Of a DNA stretch of 7,782 bases, positions 1 to 6,732 are shown piece by piece. The position numbers and the translations under genes are program-made. The notes under the pieces were generated by a model that saw nothing but the letters and a program-made list of their open reading frames with translations, was not told the origin of the DNA and made no database searches. The stretch covers positions 1 through 7,782 of the forward strand of contig VGVU01000060.1 of assembly GCA_016873905.1 (NCBI GenBank), given 5' to 3'. This DNA is from Betaproteobacteria bacterium. Its GTDB lineage: Bacteria; Pseudomonadota; Gammaproteobacteria; Burkholderiales; Thiobacillaceae. How positions within the stretch are numbered: the stretch's first letter is position 1; each line of letters opens with the position of its first letter.

Positions 1-1007
1 TGGTGAATGAAAAGGCCGAGGCCATATTGAGCTACCCCTTCAGTCAACTGGAGGGTCTGATGCCGGATGAATGGGGGCAGGAGGGCTCGGATTTGCGCAG
101 GTTTGGCGAGGCGATGAAGGCCCATTTTGTGCGCCTGTCGAATGCCCAGGGCCAGGCGGACACGGCACTCAAGGCGGCGGCACAATTCTGGCAGGAGCCC
201 CACTGTAACTATCGGGTGGGCGATGTGAAACATGTGTTGCATGTGCGCGGTGCGCGGATCATCGCCCGTGAGACGCCCGAATACGCCCTGGTTTTCGACG
301 ATATTACCCACATGATCAAGGCTCAGGAGGTCGAGGCCTGGAGCGAGGTGGCCCGCCGTCTGGCGCACGAGATCCGGAACCCGCTCTCTCCCATCCTCCT
401 GTCAATCGAGCGTCTGCAGTACCGCTTGGCGGACAAGCTGGATCCGGCGCAGCGCAAGTTGTTGGAGCAGGCCGCCAGTGCCGTTATTCAACAGGTCGAC
501 CAGATTCGCAATCTGGTTGATACATTTTCTCAATACGCGCGCATTCCGGCCCCGGCGATTCACCCCCTCGATCTTAATGTCCTGGTCGCGGAGGTGCTGC
601 CCCTCTACGCGGGGCATACGGACCTGCATGCGGAGTTGATGCCGGACCTGCCGCCCGCCGCCGCCGATCGCGGTTTGCTGAACCGGGTGTTGGTCAATTT
701 GTTGAAGAACGCCTTCGAGGCGACCGAGCAGACCCAAGAACCGCGGATTGTTATTCGCACCGGGGTTGTGGACGGGGGCGTCTGTCTCTGTGTTGAGGAC
801 AACGGGCCCGGATTTACGGAACGGCAGATGGCTCACCTGTACGAGCCTTATGCGACGACCAAGCCCAAGGGCTCCGGGCTGGGCATGCCCATTGTCAAAC
901 GCATTGTGGACGATCATCAGGGCCGCATTGAGGTGCATAATATCGACCCACACGGTGCGGCGATTCGCATTACGCTGCCCCTGATGGAGGAGACAACGCG
1001 TGAGTGA
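1..1007 (+). CDS. ntrY: NtrY-type sensor histidine kinase, C-terminal part (5' end outside window)
   Basis: This is the C-terminal part of the membrane sensor kinase NtrY, which autophosphorylates on histidine and passes the phosphate to NtrX. The first complete codon is at 3; NtrY proteins usually run to about 700 residues, so the transmembrane, periplasmic and HAMP regions lie upstream. Counting from that codon, residues 1-110 look like a PAS domain ending in ALVFDDIT. The H box follows (SEVARRLAHEIRNPLSP, phosphoacceptor His122), in the form typical of NtrY. The catalytic domain has an N box (NLLKNAFEA, Asn236), a G1 box (EDNGPGF, Asp266) and a G2 box (TTKPKGSGLGMPIV, residues 285-297). 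All catalytic motifs are present, so the kinase core should be active. The stop overlaps ntrX by 8 bases. The signal sensed cannot be read here; redox, nitrogen and envelope signals have been proposed for the family. Confidence 0.93.
   Translation, partial: VNEKAEAILSYPFSQLEGLMPDEWGQEGSDLRRFGEAMKAHFVRLSNAQGQADTALKAAAQFWQEPHCNYRVGDVKHVLHVRGARIIARETPEYALVFDDITHMIKAQEVEAWSEVARRLAHEIRNPLSPILLSIERLQYRLADKLDPAQRKLLEQAASAVIQQVDQIRNLVDTFSQYARIPAPAIHPLDLNVLVAEVLPLYAGHTDLHAELMPDLPPAAADRGLLNRVLVNLLKNAFEATEQTQEPRIVIRTGVVDGGVCLCVEDNGPGFTERQMAHLYEPYATTKPKGSGLGMPIVKRIVDDHQGRIEVHNIDPHGAAIRITLPLMEETTRE
986..992 (+). promoter_or_regulatory. Shine-Dalgarno sequence of ntrX, inside the ntrY 3' end
   Basis: GGAGGAG lies 7 bases before the GTG at 1000. 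It is the best ribosome-binding site in the operon and fixes GTG 1000 as the ntrX start. It is embedded in the last codons of ntrY. Confidence 0.75.
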
Positions 1008-2256
1008 AATACTGGTCGTAGATGACGAACCCGGTATCCGGGATGTATTGCAGCAGATCCTTGAGGACGAGGGCTACGATGTGCGCCTGGCCGAAAACGG
1101 GGCTCAGGCACGGGCAGCGCTGCAAGAGCGGACACCGGATTTGGTCCTGCTCGACATCTGGATGCCCGATCTCGACGGCCTGACACTGCTCAAGGAATGG
1201 GTAACCCAGGGTGGCCTGAAGATGCCGGTGATCATGATGTCCGGACACGGCACGATCAAGCATGCCATGGAGGCCACCCGTCTGGGGGCCTTTGATTTTC
1301 TGGAGAAACCCATCTCTTTCAAACCGTTGTTGGAGGCCGTTGGGCGGGCCATGGCGGTGGGCATCCTGCCGCCCCCTTTGCCGGAAAGACTCGCAGGGTT
1401 GGGGAGTGGTGAGGTCATTACCGATTTGGCCCGGCGTTTGCGCCAGGCCGCAACCGAGGCGCCCCTGTTTCTGGCCGCTGAACCGGGCGCCGGGAGTCAG
1501 GCCTGCGCGCGTTTTCTGCATGTGGAGGGAACGCCCTGGCATGCCCCGACGGATCTGCAAACCCTGTCCGAGAGCCCCATGGATTGGTTGCAGGCCGCCA
1601 AGGGCGGGCTGCTGTTTTTGGCGGAAATTGGAACCCTGACCCCGATGCAGCAGAAGGGGCTCCAACTGATTCTTGCCCGGCGGAGCGAATTTGGCGTGCG
1701 CCTGGTGTGTTCGAGCCGTGAAAATCTGGCCGTCAAGGAGGGCTATTCACGCGAGATCTATCACGCCATGACCGAGTCGGCCCTGCGGGTGCCGCCGCTA
1801 CGCGACCATCGCGAAGATATTCCCGAACTGGCGCAGGCGGCGCTGGAGGGCTCCGTGTTACGCCACGGCCTGGAGGCCAAGCGGTTCTCCGAGGACGCCT
1901 TAAAGACCCTGGCTGGGCAGAATTGGCCCGGAAATCTGGACGAGCTGGCGAGCGTTGTCGATGAACTGGCCACGACGAGTACGACGCCCACGATCGAGCA
2001 GAGCGAGGTCGAGGCGCGTTTGGGCATCATCAAGCCCGTGGTGCCCGTCGTGGCGGTGAGCCATGAGGTCGACAATCTGTTGGCCTTGCCGCTCAAGGAT
2101 GCGCGCGACGCCTTTGAGCGTCTGTATCTGGAGGCCCTGCTCAAGCGTTGCAATGGCAGTGTCAGCCGGGCTGCCGAAGAGTCGGGCATCGAGCGCACCC
2201 ATCTTTACCGGGTGTTACGCAAGCTGGGCGTGCGCGCCGGGGCTGAGAAACTATGA
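1000..2256 (+). CDS. ntrX: NtrX-type response regulator with degenerate AAA+ domain
   Basis: This is the response-regulator partner of NtrY. Residues 1-118 form a receiver domain with acidic pocket Asp8-Asp9, phosphoacceptor Asp52, Ser81 and Lys103, so phosphorylation should work. Residues about 135-335 are a remnant NtrC-type AAA+ domain. The Walker A position reads AEPGAGSQ (160-167) without its lysine, and the Walker B position reads GGLLFLAEI (202-210) with Ala replacing Asp. Sensor II reads WPGNLDEL (309-316) with Asp replacing Arg. The ESELFG-GAFTGA segment is missing. PPLRDHREDIP (265-275) is kept. Residues 376-411 form a Fis-type helix-turn-helix (RAAEESGIERTHLYRVL). At 418 residues it is shorter than typical NtrX proteins, around 450-480. 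The GTG start has a strong ribosome-binding site. The 3' end overlaps trkA by 4 bases (ATGA). I infer a phosphorylation-controlled DNA-binding protein that does not activate sigma-54 RNA polymerase. Confidence 0.87.
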   Translation: MSEILVVDDEPGIRDVLQQILEDEGYDVRLAENGAQARAALQERTPDLVLLDIWMPDLDGLTLLKEWVTQGGLKMPVIMMSGHGTIKHAMEATRLGAFDFLEKPISFKPLLEAVGRAMAVGILPPPLPERLAGLGSGEVITDLARRLRQAATEAPLFLAAEPGAGSQACARFLHVEGTPWHAPTDLQTLSESPMDWLQAAKGGLLFLAEIGTLTPMQQKGLQLILARRSEFGVRLVCSSRENLAVKEGYSREIYHAMTESALRVPPLRDHREDIPELAQAALEGSVLRHGLEAKRFSEDALKTLAGQNWPGNLDELASVVDELATTSTTPTIEQSEVEARLGIIKPVVPVVAVSHEVDNLLALPLKDARDAFERLYLEALLKRCNGSVSRAAEESGIERTHLYRVLRKLGVRAGAEKL

Positions 2257-3626
2257 AGATTGTCATTCTTGGTGCCGGTCAGGTCGGCGCCAATCTGGCG
2301 GCGAGCCTGGTCTCCGAGGCCAACGACATCACCGTCATTGATCTGGATGCCGAAAAACTGGCCTGGCTGCAGGATCACTATGACCTGCGTACCGTTCAGG
2401 GTCACGCCTCACACCCGTCTGTGCTGGCCCGGGCCGGCATCGAGAACGCTGACATGCTGGTGGCGGTGACCCAGAACGATGAGACCAACATCGTCGCCTG
2501 CAAGATCGCCAGTACCCTCTTCCATGTCCCGACCAAGATCGCCCGCATCCGCTCGGCCGACTATATGTCCCACCCCGCCCTCTTCGCTGCGGACAATCTG
2601 GGTGTTGACTATATTATCAGCCCGGAAGAGGAAGTGACCACTTACATCAAGCGCCTGGTTGACTACCCCGAGGCCCTGCAGGTTCTCGATTTTGCCGGCG
2701 GTCGTATTCGTCTGGTGGCGGTCAAGGCCCTGAAGGGCGGGCCGTTGGTGGGGCATCAGTTGCAGGAATTACGGCGACACCTGCCGACGCTGGATGCACG
2801 GGTCGCGGCCATCTTTCGGCGCGGCGCCAGTATCAAGCCCTCGGGCAGCACCATCATTGAAAATGGGGACGAGGTCTTCTTTCTGGCCGCGACCGAAAAT
2901 ATTCGCGCGGTCATGAAAGAGATGCGCAACTCGGACAAGAGTGCGCGGCGGGTGATGATTGTGGGCGGCGGTAACATTGGCAGCCGTTTGGCGGCTGCGC
3001 TGGAGCCGGATTACGAGGTCAAGCTGATTGACCACAACAAGGCCCATGCCGAGAGGCTGGCGGATCGCCTCAAGTCAGCGCTGGTGTTGGTCGGGGATGC
3101 CACGGATGAGGATCTGTTCGTCCAGGAAAATGTGGAGGACATGGATGTGTTCTGTGCCCTCACGAATGACGACGAGGACAACATCATGGCGGCCCTTCTG
3201 GCCAAGCGCATGGGCGTACGCAAGGTGATTGCACTCATCAACCGTGCCTCCTATGTCGATTTGCTGCAAGGCGGCGAGATTGATGTTGCCCTGTCGCCCG
3301 CGCAGGCGACCATCGGCCCGCTGTTGACCCACATTCGGCGCGGCGACATGGCGTCGGTGCACTCGCTGCGGCGCGGGGCTGCCGAGGCGATGGAGGTCGT
3401 TGTGCATGGCGACAAGCGTTCTTCGCGGCTGATTGGCCGGCGCATGGACGAAATCGAGCTGCCCGAAGGCGTGTCCCTCGGCGCCTTGTTGCGCGGTGAC
3501 CGCGTGCTCATCGTGCACCACGATACGGTGATTGAGGCTGAGGACCACTTGATCTTTTTCGTGCCCAACAAGCGCATGCTGCCCAAGGTCGAGCGCCTAT
3601 TGCAGGTGAACTTCGGGTTCTTCTGA
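2253..3626 (+). CDS. trkA: Trk potassium uptake system NAD-binding regulatory protein TrkA
   Basis: TrkA is the cytoplasmic, peripheral subunit that gates TrkH through nucleotide binding. The 457-residue length matches full TrkA proteins of about 458. It is two tandem RCK units. The first Rossmann fold starts at residue 1 with GAGQVG (7-12) and the acidic Asp30 that ends strand 2. The second starts at about residue 233 with GGGNIG (238-243) and Asp260. Each is followed by a ligand-binding RCK_C subdomain, at about 145-220 and 375-455. No truncation or lost glycine is seen. The ATG overlaps the ntrX stop (ATGA) and has only a weak GAG upstream at 2245-2247, so translation probably depends on coupling from ntrX. 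The stop overlaps the trkH start by one base (TGATG). Co-production with TrkH in a fixed ratio fits this arrangement. Confidence 0.96.
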   Translation: MKIVILGAGQVGANLAASLVSEANDITVIDLDAEKLAWLQDHYDLRTVQGHASHPSVLARAGIENADMLVAVTQNDETNIVACKIASTLFHVPTKIARIRSADYMSHPALFAADNLGVDYIISPEEEVTTYIKRLVDYPEALQVLDFAGGRIRLVAVKALKGGPLVGHQLQELRRHLPTLDARVAAIFRRGASIKPSGSTIIENGDEVFFLAATENIRAVMKEMRNSDKSARRVMIVGGGNIGSRLAAALEPDYEVKLIDHNKAHAERLADRLKSALVLVGDATDEDLFVQENVEDMDVFCALTNDDEDNIMAALLAKRMGVRKVIALINRASYVDLLQGGEIDVALSPAQATIGPLLTHIRRGDMASVHSLRRGAAEAMEVVVHGDKRSSRLIGRRMDEIELPEGVSLGALLRGDRVLIVHHDTVIEAEDHLIFFVPNKRMLPKVERLLQVNFGFF

Positions 3627-5089
3627 TGCTGCGCTACCGCCTCTTGCCATTGTTGCATGTGCTTGGGTTGGTGATCGCCGTGTTCGGTGTCTTCATGCTG
3701 TTGCCGCTGGCTGTTTCTTGGTCGCTCGCGGACGGTGCCGAGGGGGCCTACGATGTGGGCGTTCTGGCAACCTTGGGTACGGGCATCCTGTTCTGGCTGT
3801 TGGGCCGGCCGTTTCGGCGCGAGCTCAAGGTGCGCGACGGTTTTTTGTTGGTGGTACTGATCTGGCTGATTTTGCCCGCCTTTGCCTCGCTGCCCCTGCT
3901 GCATTATCTGCCGGGCCTGAGCCTCACGGACGCCTACTTTGAGACGATGTCCGGCCTCACCGCCACCGGCGCCACGGTGCTCTCCGGGTTGGATGCGTTG
4001 CCGCCTTCGATCAATATCTGGCGGGCCGCGCTGCATCTGATCGGCGGCATGGGCGTGATCGTGCTAGTCGTTGCGGTGCTGCCGCTGTTGGGCGTGGGCG
4101 GCCGGCAGATGTTCAAGGCCGAGACGCCGGGGCCGATGAAGGACAGCAAGCTGACTCCGCGCATGACCGAGACCGCGAAGGGTCTGTGGGCGGTTTATTT
4201 GCTGTTTACGGTGGCCTGTGTGTTGGCCTTCTGGGCCGTAGGGATGGACTGGGTCGATGCCACCGTCCATGCTTTTTCGGTGATGGGCCTGGGCGGTTTT
4301 TCCTCGCACGACGCCAGTTTTGGTTACTTCAATTCGGTAGCGGCGGAGGGGGTGGCCGTGGGCTTCATGTTGCTTGCCGGTCTCAATTTTGCCACGCACT
4401 TTATGGTGTTGCGCAGCCAGAGTTTGACGCCTTACCGACATGACCCTGAGCTACGCTGGTTCTTTGGCGTGGTCTTGGGCAGTTGTTTGGGTCTGGCGCT
4501 GGCGCTGTGGCTGGGCGGTTATTACCCCGATTTTTGGGTCGCGCTCCGCTATGCCACCTTTAACACCATTTCCATGGCCACGACGGCCGGTTTCTCCACG
4601 ACCGATTTTGCGCTCTGGCCCATCTTCACGGGACTGTGGATGTTGTTTCTGTGCAGTTTTGCCACCTGCTCTGGCTCGACGGGGGGCGGCATCAAGATGA
4701 TGCGGGCGATCCTGCTCTACAAGCAGACTTATCGCGAACTCAAGCACCTGTTGCATCCCTCGGCGCAACTGCCGGTGCGGTTGGGCGCGAGCAGCGTACC
4801 GAACAAGGTCCTGTTTGCCGTGCTGGCCTTCATGTTCATCTATGTGGCCCTGATCGTGGTGTTGACCTTTGTCCTGATCGCCTCGGGGCTGGATGTGTTC
4901 ACGGCCTTTTCTGCCGTGGTGGCCTGCATCAACAACGCTGGGCCAGGCCTGGGCCAGGTGGGTCCAGCGACAACCTATGCCGTTCTCAGCGATCTCCAGA
5001 CCTGGGTGTGTACCTTCACCATGCTGCTGGGGCGACTGGAATTGTTCACCTTGCTGGTGGTCCTGACCCCCGCCTTCTGGCGCAAGTGA
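3626..5089 (+). CDS. trkH: Trk potassium transporter membrane subunit TrkH
   Basis: TrkH is the inner-membrane potassium-translocating subunit, working with TrkA. At 487 residues it is close to the usual 483 or so, and it is strongly hydrophobic throughout, as expected for four fused M1-P-M2 repeats plus extra N-terminal helices. The selectivity-filter loops are visible in order: TATGATVLSG (112-121), GLGGFSSHD (221-229), TTAGFSTTDF (319-328) and NNAGPGLG (436-443). The conserved positively charged residue in the last M2 helix is present as Arg470 (MLLGRLELFT). STGGGIKMMR (351-360), in the third repeat, is also conserved in the family. The start shares one base with the trkA stop, and no good ribosome-binding site stands upstream, so termination-reinitiation is the likely mode. 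No clear terminator follows it: the 51 bases to yggX hold only a very small GCC/GGC stem without a T tract. Confidence 0.96.
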   Translation: MLRYRLLPLLHVLGLVIAVFGVFMLLPLAVSWSLADGAEGAYDVGVLATLGTGILFWLLGRPFRRELKVRDGFLLVVLIWLILPAFASLPLLHYLPGLSLTDAYFETMSGLTATGATVLSGLDALPPSINIWRAALHLIGGMGVIVLVVAVLPLLGVGGRQMFKAETPGPMKDSKLTPRMTETAKGLWAVYLLFTVACVLAFWAVGMDWVDATVHAFSVMGLGGFSSHDASFGYFNSVAAEGVAVGFMLLAGLNFATHFMVLRSQSLTPYRHDPELRWFFGVVLGSCLGLALALWLGGYYPDFWVALRYATFNTISMATTAGFSTTDFALWPIFTGLWMLFLCSFATCSGSTGGGIKMMRAILLYKQTYRELKHLLHPSAQLPVRLGASSVPNKVLFAVLAFMFIYVALIVVLTFVLIASGLDVFTAFSAVVACINNAGPGLGQVGPATTYAVLSDLQTWVCTFTMLLGRLELFTLLVVLTPAFWRK

Positions 5090-5128
5090 ACGGCCTTCGG
5101 CTACTATGCGGGTCTTGGATTGTTAAGC

Positions 5129-5137
5129 AGGAAGAGG
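5129..5137 (+). promoter_or_regulatory. Shine-Dalgarno sequence of yggX
   Basis: AGGAAGAGG ends 3 bases before ATG 5141, with its AGGA core 8 bases away. It supports ATG 5141 over the in-frame TTG at 5120, which would put this motif inside the coding region and add seven residues not seen at the start of YggX proteins. Confidence 0.7.
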
Positions 5138-5140
5138 ACT

Positions 5141-5407
5141 ATGGGGCGTCAAGTTCAATGCATCAAATTGGGCCGCGAAGCGGAGGGGATGGATTTTCCG
5201 CCCTTCCCGGGAGCCTTCGGTCAGCGGCTGTTTGATTCCGTCTCCAAGGAGGCCTGGGCGGGGTGGGTGCGCATGCAGACCATGATCGTCAATGAAAACC
5301 GCCTTAGCATGGCCGATGCCAAACATCGCAAGTACCTCATGGAGCAGTGCGAAAAGTACTTCTTTGGGGAGGGCCTTAGCGCACCAGAAGGGTTCGTGCC
5401 GCGTTAA
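5141..5407 (+). CDS. yggX: Probable Fe(2+)-trafficking protein YggX
   Basis: This is a small cytoplasmic protein of the YggX family. It is linked to protection of iron-sulfur clusters, iron handling and resistance to superoxide; the exact biochemical activity is debated. The predicted protein has 88 residues, as expected for the family (about 90). Conserved features are the single N-terminal cysteine (QCIKL, Cys7), REAEGMDFPPFPG (13-25), the SKEAWAGW stretch, QTMIVNENRL, and a C-terminal FFGEG segment. ATG 5141 was chosen over TTG 5120 because of its ribosome-binding site and the family N-terminus. In many gammaproteobacteria yggX sits beside mutY; here it lies between trkH and ubiE. It may be co-transcribed with ubiE, 23 bases downstream. 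Confidence 0.94.
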   Translation: MGRQVQCIKLGREAEGMDFPPFPGAFGQRLFDSVSKEAWAGWVRMQTMIVNENRLSMADAKHRKYLMEQCEKYFFGEGLSAPEGFVPR

Positions 5408-5430
5408 GCCGGCCGTTCACGGGAATTTCC

Positions 5431-6168
5431 ATGTCAGAGCCCAAAACCCATTTCGGCTACCAGACCGTCGATGAGTCGGCCAAGGCCGGCAAGGTTGCTG
5501 AAGTTTTTCATTCGGTGGCCAGCAACTACGATGTGATGAATGATCTCATGTCGATGGGGCTGCATCGGGTCTGGAAGCAGTTCCTGCGCCTGCGCGCCGG
5601 GGTGCGTCCAGGCGCTCGCATTCTTGATATCGCCGGCGGCACGGGCGATATCAGCCGCCTGCTGGCCAAGGATGCGGGGCCGACGGGCGAGATCTGGCTG
5701 ACCGACATCAATGGTTCTATGCTGGGAATCGGCCGTGACCGCTTGCTCGATGAAGGCCGCCCGGTAGCGACCGCGCAGTGTGATGCCGAGAAATTGCCCT
5801 TTCCGGATGACCACTTTGACTTGGTGACGGTGGCCTTCGGCCTGCGCAACATGACCCACAAAGAGGTGGCCCTGGCCGAGATGCGGCGAGTGCTCAAACC
5901 CGGCGGCCGTCTGTTTGTGTTGGAGTTTTCCAAGGTGGCCAAGCCGCTGCAGCCGATCTACGACCTGTACTCCTTCAAGCTCTTGCCCTTTATGGGCGAG
6001 AAGGTGGCCGGCGATGCCGCGAGCTACCAGTATCTGGCCGAGTCCATCCGCATGCATCCGGATCAGGAAACCCTCAAGCAAATGATGTCCGGCGTCGGTT
6101 TTGGGCGCGTGGATTACCACAACCTGACGGCCGGTGTGGTGGCGCTGCATATCGGCTACAAGATCTGA
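5431..6168 (+). CDS. ubiE: Ubiquinone/menaquinone biosynthesis C-methyltransferase UbiE
   Basis: UbiE is a class I S-adenosylmethionine methyltransferase. It methylates 2-octaprenyl-6-methoxy-1,4-benzoquinol in ubiquinone synthesis and demethylmenaquinol in menaquinone synthesis, where that pathway exists. The 245 residues match the family (about 250). Visible features are the N-terminal FGYQTV and KVAEVFHSVASNYDVMNDLMS, then the SAM-binding motif I ILDIAGGTGD (64-73). TDIN (91-94) follows with the acidic residue for the ribose, then CDAEKLPFPDDHFD (117-130), FGLRNM (136-141) and RRVLKPGGRLFVLEFS (152-167). It ends in GYKI, where relatives such as the E. coli protein end in GYKF. The ribosome-binding site (GGGAA at 5421-5425) is modest. 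Its TGA is directly followed by the greB stop on the other strand. UbiJ, UbiB and other partners are not in this window. Confidence 0.96.
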   Translation: MSEPKTHFGYQTVDESAKAGKVAEVFHSVASNYDVMNDLMSMGLHRVWKQFLRLRAGVRPGARILDIAGGTGDISRLLAKDAGPTGEIWLTDINGSMLGIGRDRLLDEGRPVATAQCDAEKLPFPDDHFDLVTVAFGLRNMTHKEVALAEMRRVLKPGGRLFVLEFSKVAKPLQPIYDLYSFKLLPFMGEKVAGDAASYQYLAESIRMHPDQETLKQMMSGVGFGRVDYHNLTAGVVALHIGYKI

Positions 6169-6732
6169 TCAGTCGTCCAGGCTGATATAGGCGATTGCCA
6201 CGATCTCCAGTTCGCGCCACCCTCCCGGTACCTGAAATCTGACGGCGGCGCCCAGCTCGGCCTTGAGCAAGGCGCGCGCCAAGGGCGAGACCCAGGAGAT
6301 CCGCCCGCGGCCCGGGTCGGCCTCATCAATGCCGACGATGCTGTAGGTGGATTCCGCTCCGTTTTCATCGGCCACCGTCACGGTGGCGCCAAAAAAGACC
6401 TGATCGAGCGCCTCGTCGCGGCTGGCGGGGTCCACCACGATGGCGGTGTCGATTCGTTTGCCGAGAAAACGCAGGCGCCGATCAATCTCGCGCAGGCGTT
6501 TCTTGCCGTAGATATAGTCGCCATTCTCGGAGCGGTCGCCGTTACCGGCTGCCCAGGACACGATGTTCACGACGGCCGGGCGTTCAACCTTGAGGAGCTG
6601 GTTGAATTCGGTCTGCAGACGGGCGTAGCCGCTGGGCGTGACATAGTTGCCGGCCCCAATGGGCGCGTTGTTCCATGGATCGTCCGCGTCGTTGTCGTCC
6701 TCGGCGGGGTCAGGCGGGAGGGCCGTACTCAT
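6169..6732 (-). CDS. greB: Transcription elongation factor GreB
   Basis: GreB inserts a coiled coil into the RNA polymerase secondary channel and stimulates cleavage of backtracked transcripts, so stalled complexes restart. The coiled coil covers about residues 30-105 and carries the tip motif GDRSENGDYIYGKKRLREIDRR (65-86). The Asp66 and Glu69 that coordinate catalytic magnesium are present. The C-terminal FKBP-like domain includes QVFFGATVTV and ISWVSPLARALL (145-156). The family signature GDRSEN..Y.KKRLREIDRR points to GreB rather than GreA. At 187 residues it exceeds E. coli GreB (158) because of an acidic N-terminal extension (about residues 1-28); no alternative start codon fits nearer the NYVTPSGY segment. 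The start codon overlaps the mlaA stop (ATGA), and the GAGGA before it sits directly against the ATG, so translation is probably coupled to mlaA. Confidence 0.93.
   Translation of the reverse strand: MSTALPPDPAEDDNDADDPWNNAPIGAGNYVTPSGYARLQTEFNQLLKVERPAVVNIVSWAAGNGDRSENGDYIYGKKRLREIDRRLRFLGKRIDTAIVVDPASRDEALDQVFFGATVTVADENGAESTYSIVGIDEADPGRGRISWVSPLARALLKAELGAAVRFQVPGGWRELEIVAIAYISLDD

Noticed and set aside
970..1665. A 231-codon open frame on the minus strand opposite ntrX, over the region where NtrX is degenerate
   Set aside because: I considered an overlapping gene as a cause of the NtrX changes. The translation has no recognisable motif and no plausible ribosome-binding context, and comparable shadow frames occur along all the genes here.
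3251..4036. A 261-codon open frame on the minus strand across the trkA/trkH junction
   Set aside because: It is antisense to two clearly recognised genes, and its product is rich in Gln, Arg and His with no domain. It is typical of the shadow frame of GC-rich genes.
4938..4962. Near-repeat and palindrome CCAGGCCTGG in trkH
   Set aside because: It is explained by glycine, proline and glutamine codons of the fourth selectivity-filter loop (AGPGLGQVG).
5120..5140. TTG at 5120 as an upstream start for yggX
   Set aside because: It would add seven residues absent from the family and place the AGGAAGAGG ribosome-binding site inside the gene. ATG 5141 fits better.
5090..5140. TACTAT at 5102-5107 as a -10 element for yggX
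   Set aside because: No acceptable -35 hexamer stands 16-18 bases upstream, so a promoter is not supported from sequence alone.
5434..6150. A 238-codon open frame on the minus strand opposite ubiE
   Set aside because: It mirrors almost the whole of ubiE, has a Gln/His-rich composition typical of an antisense frame, and resembles no family.
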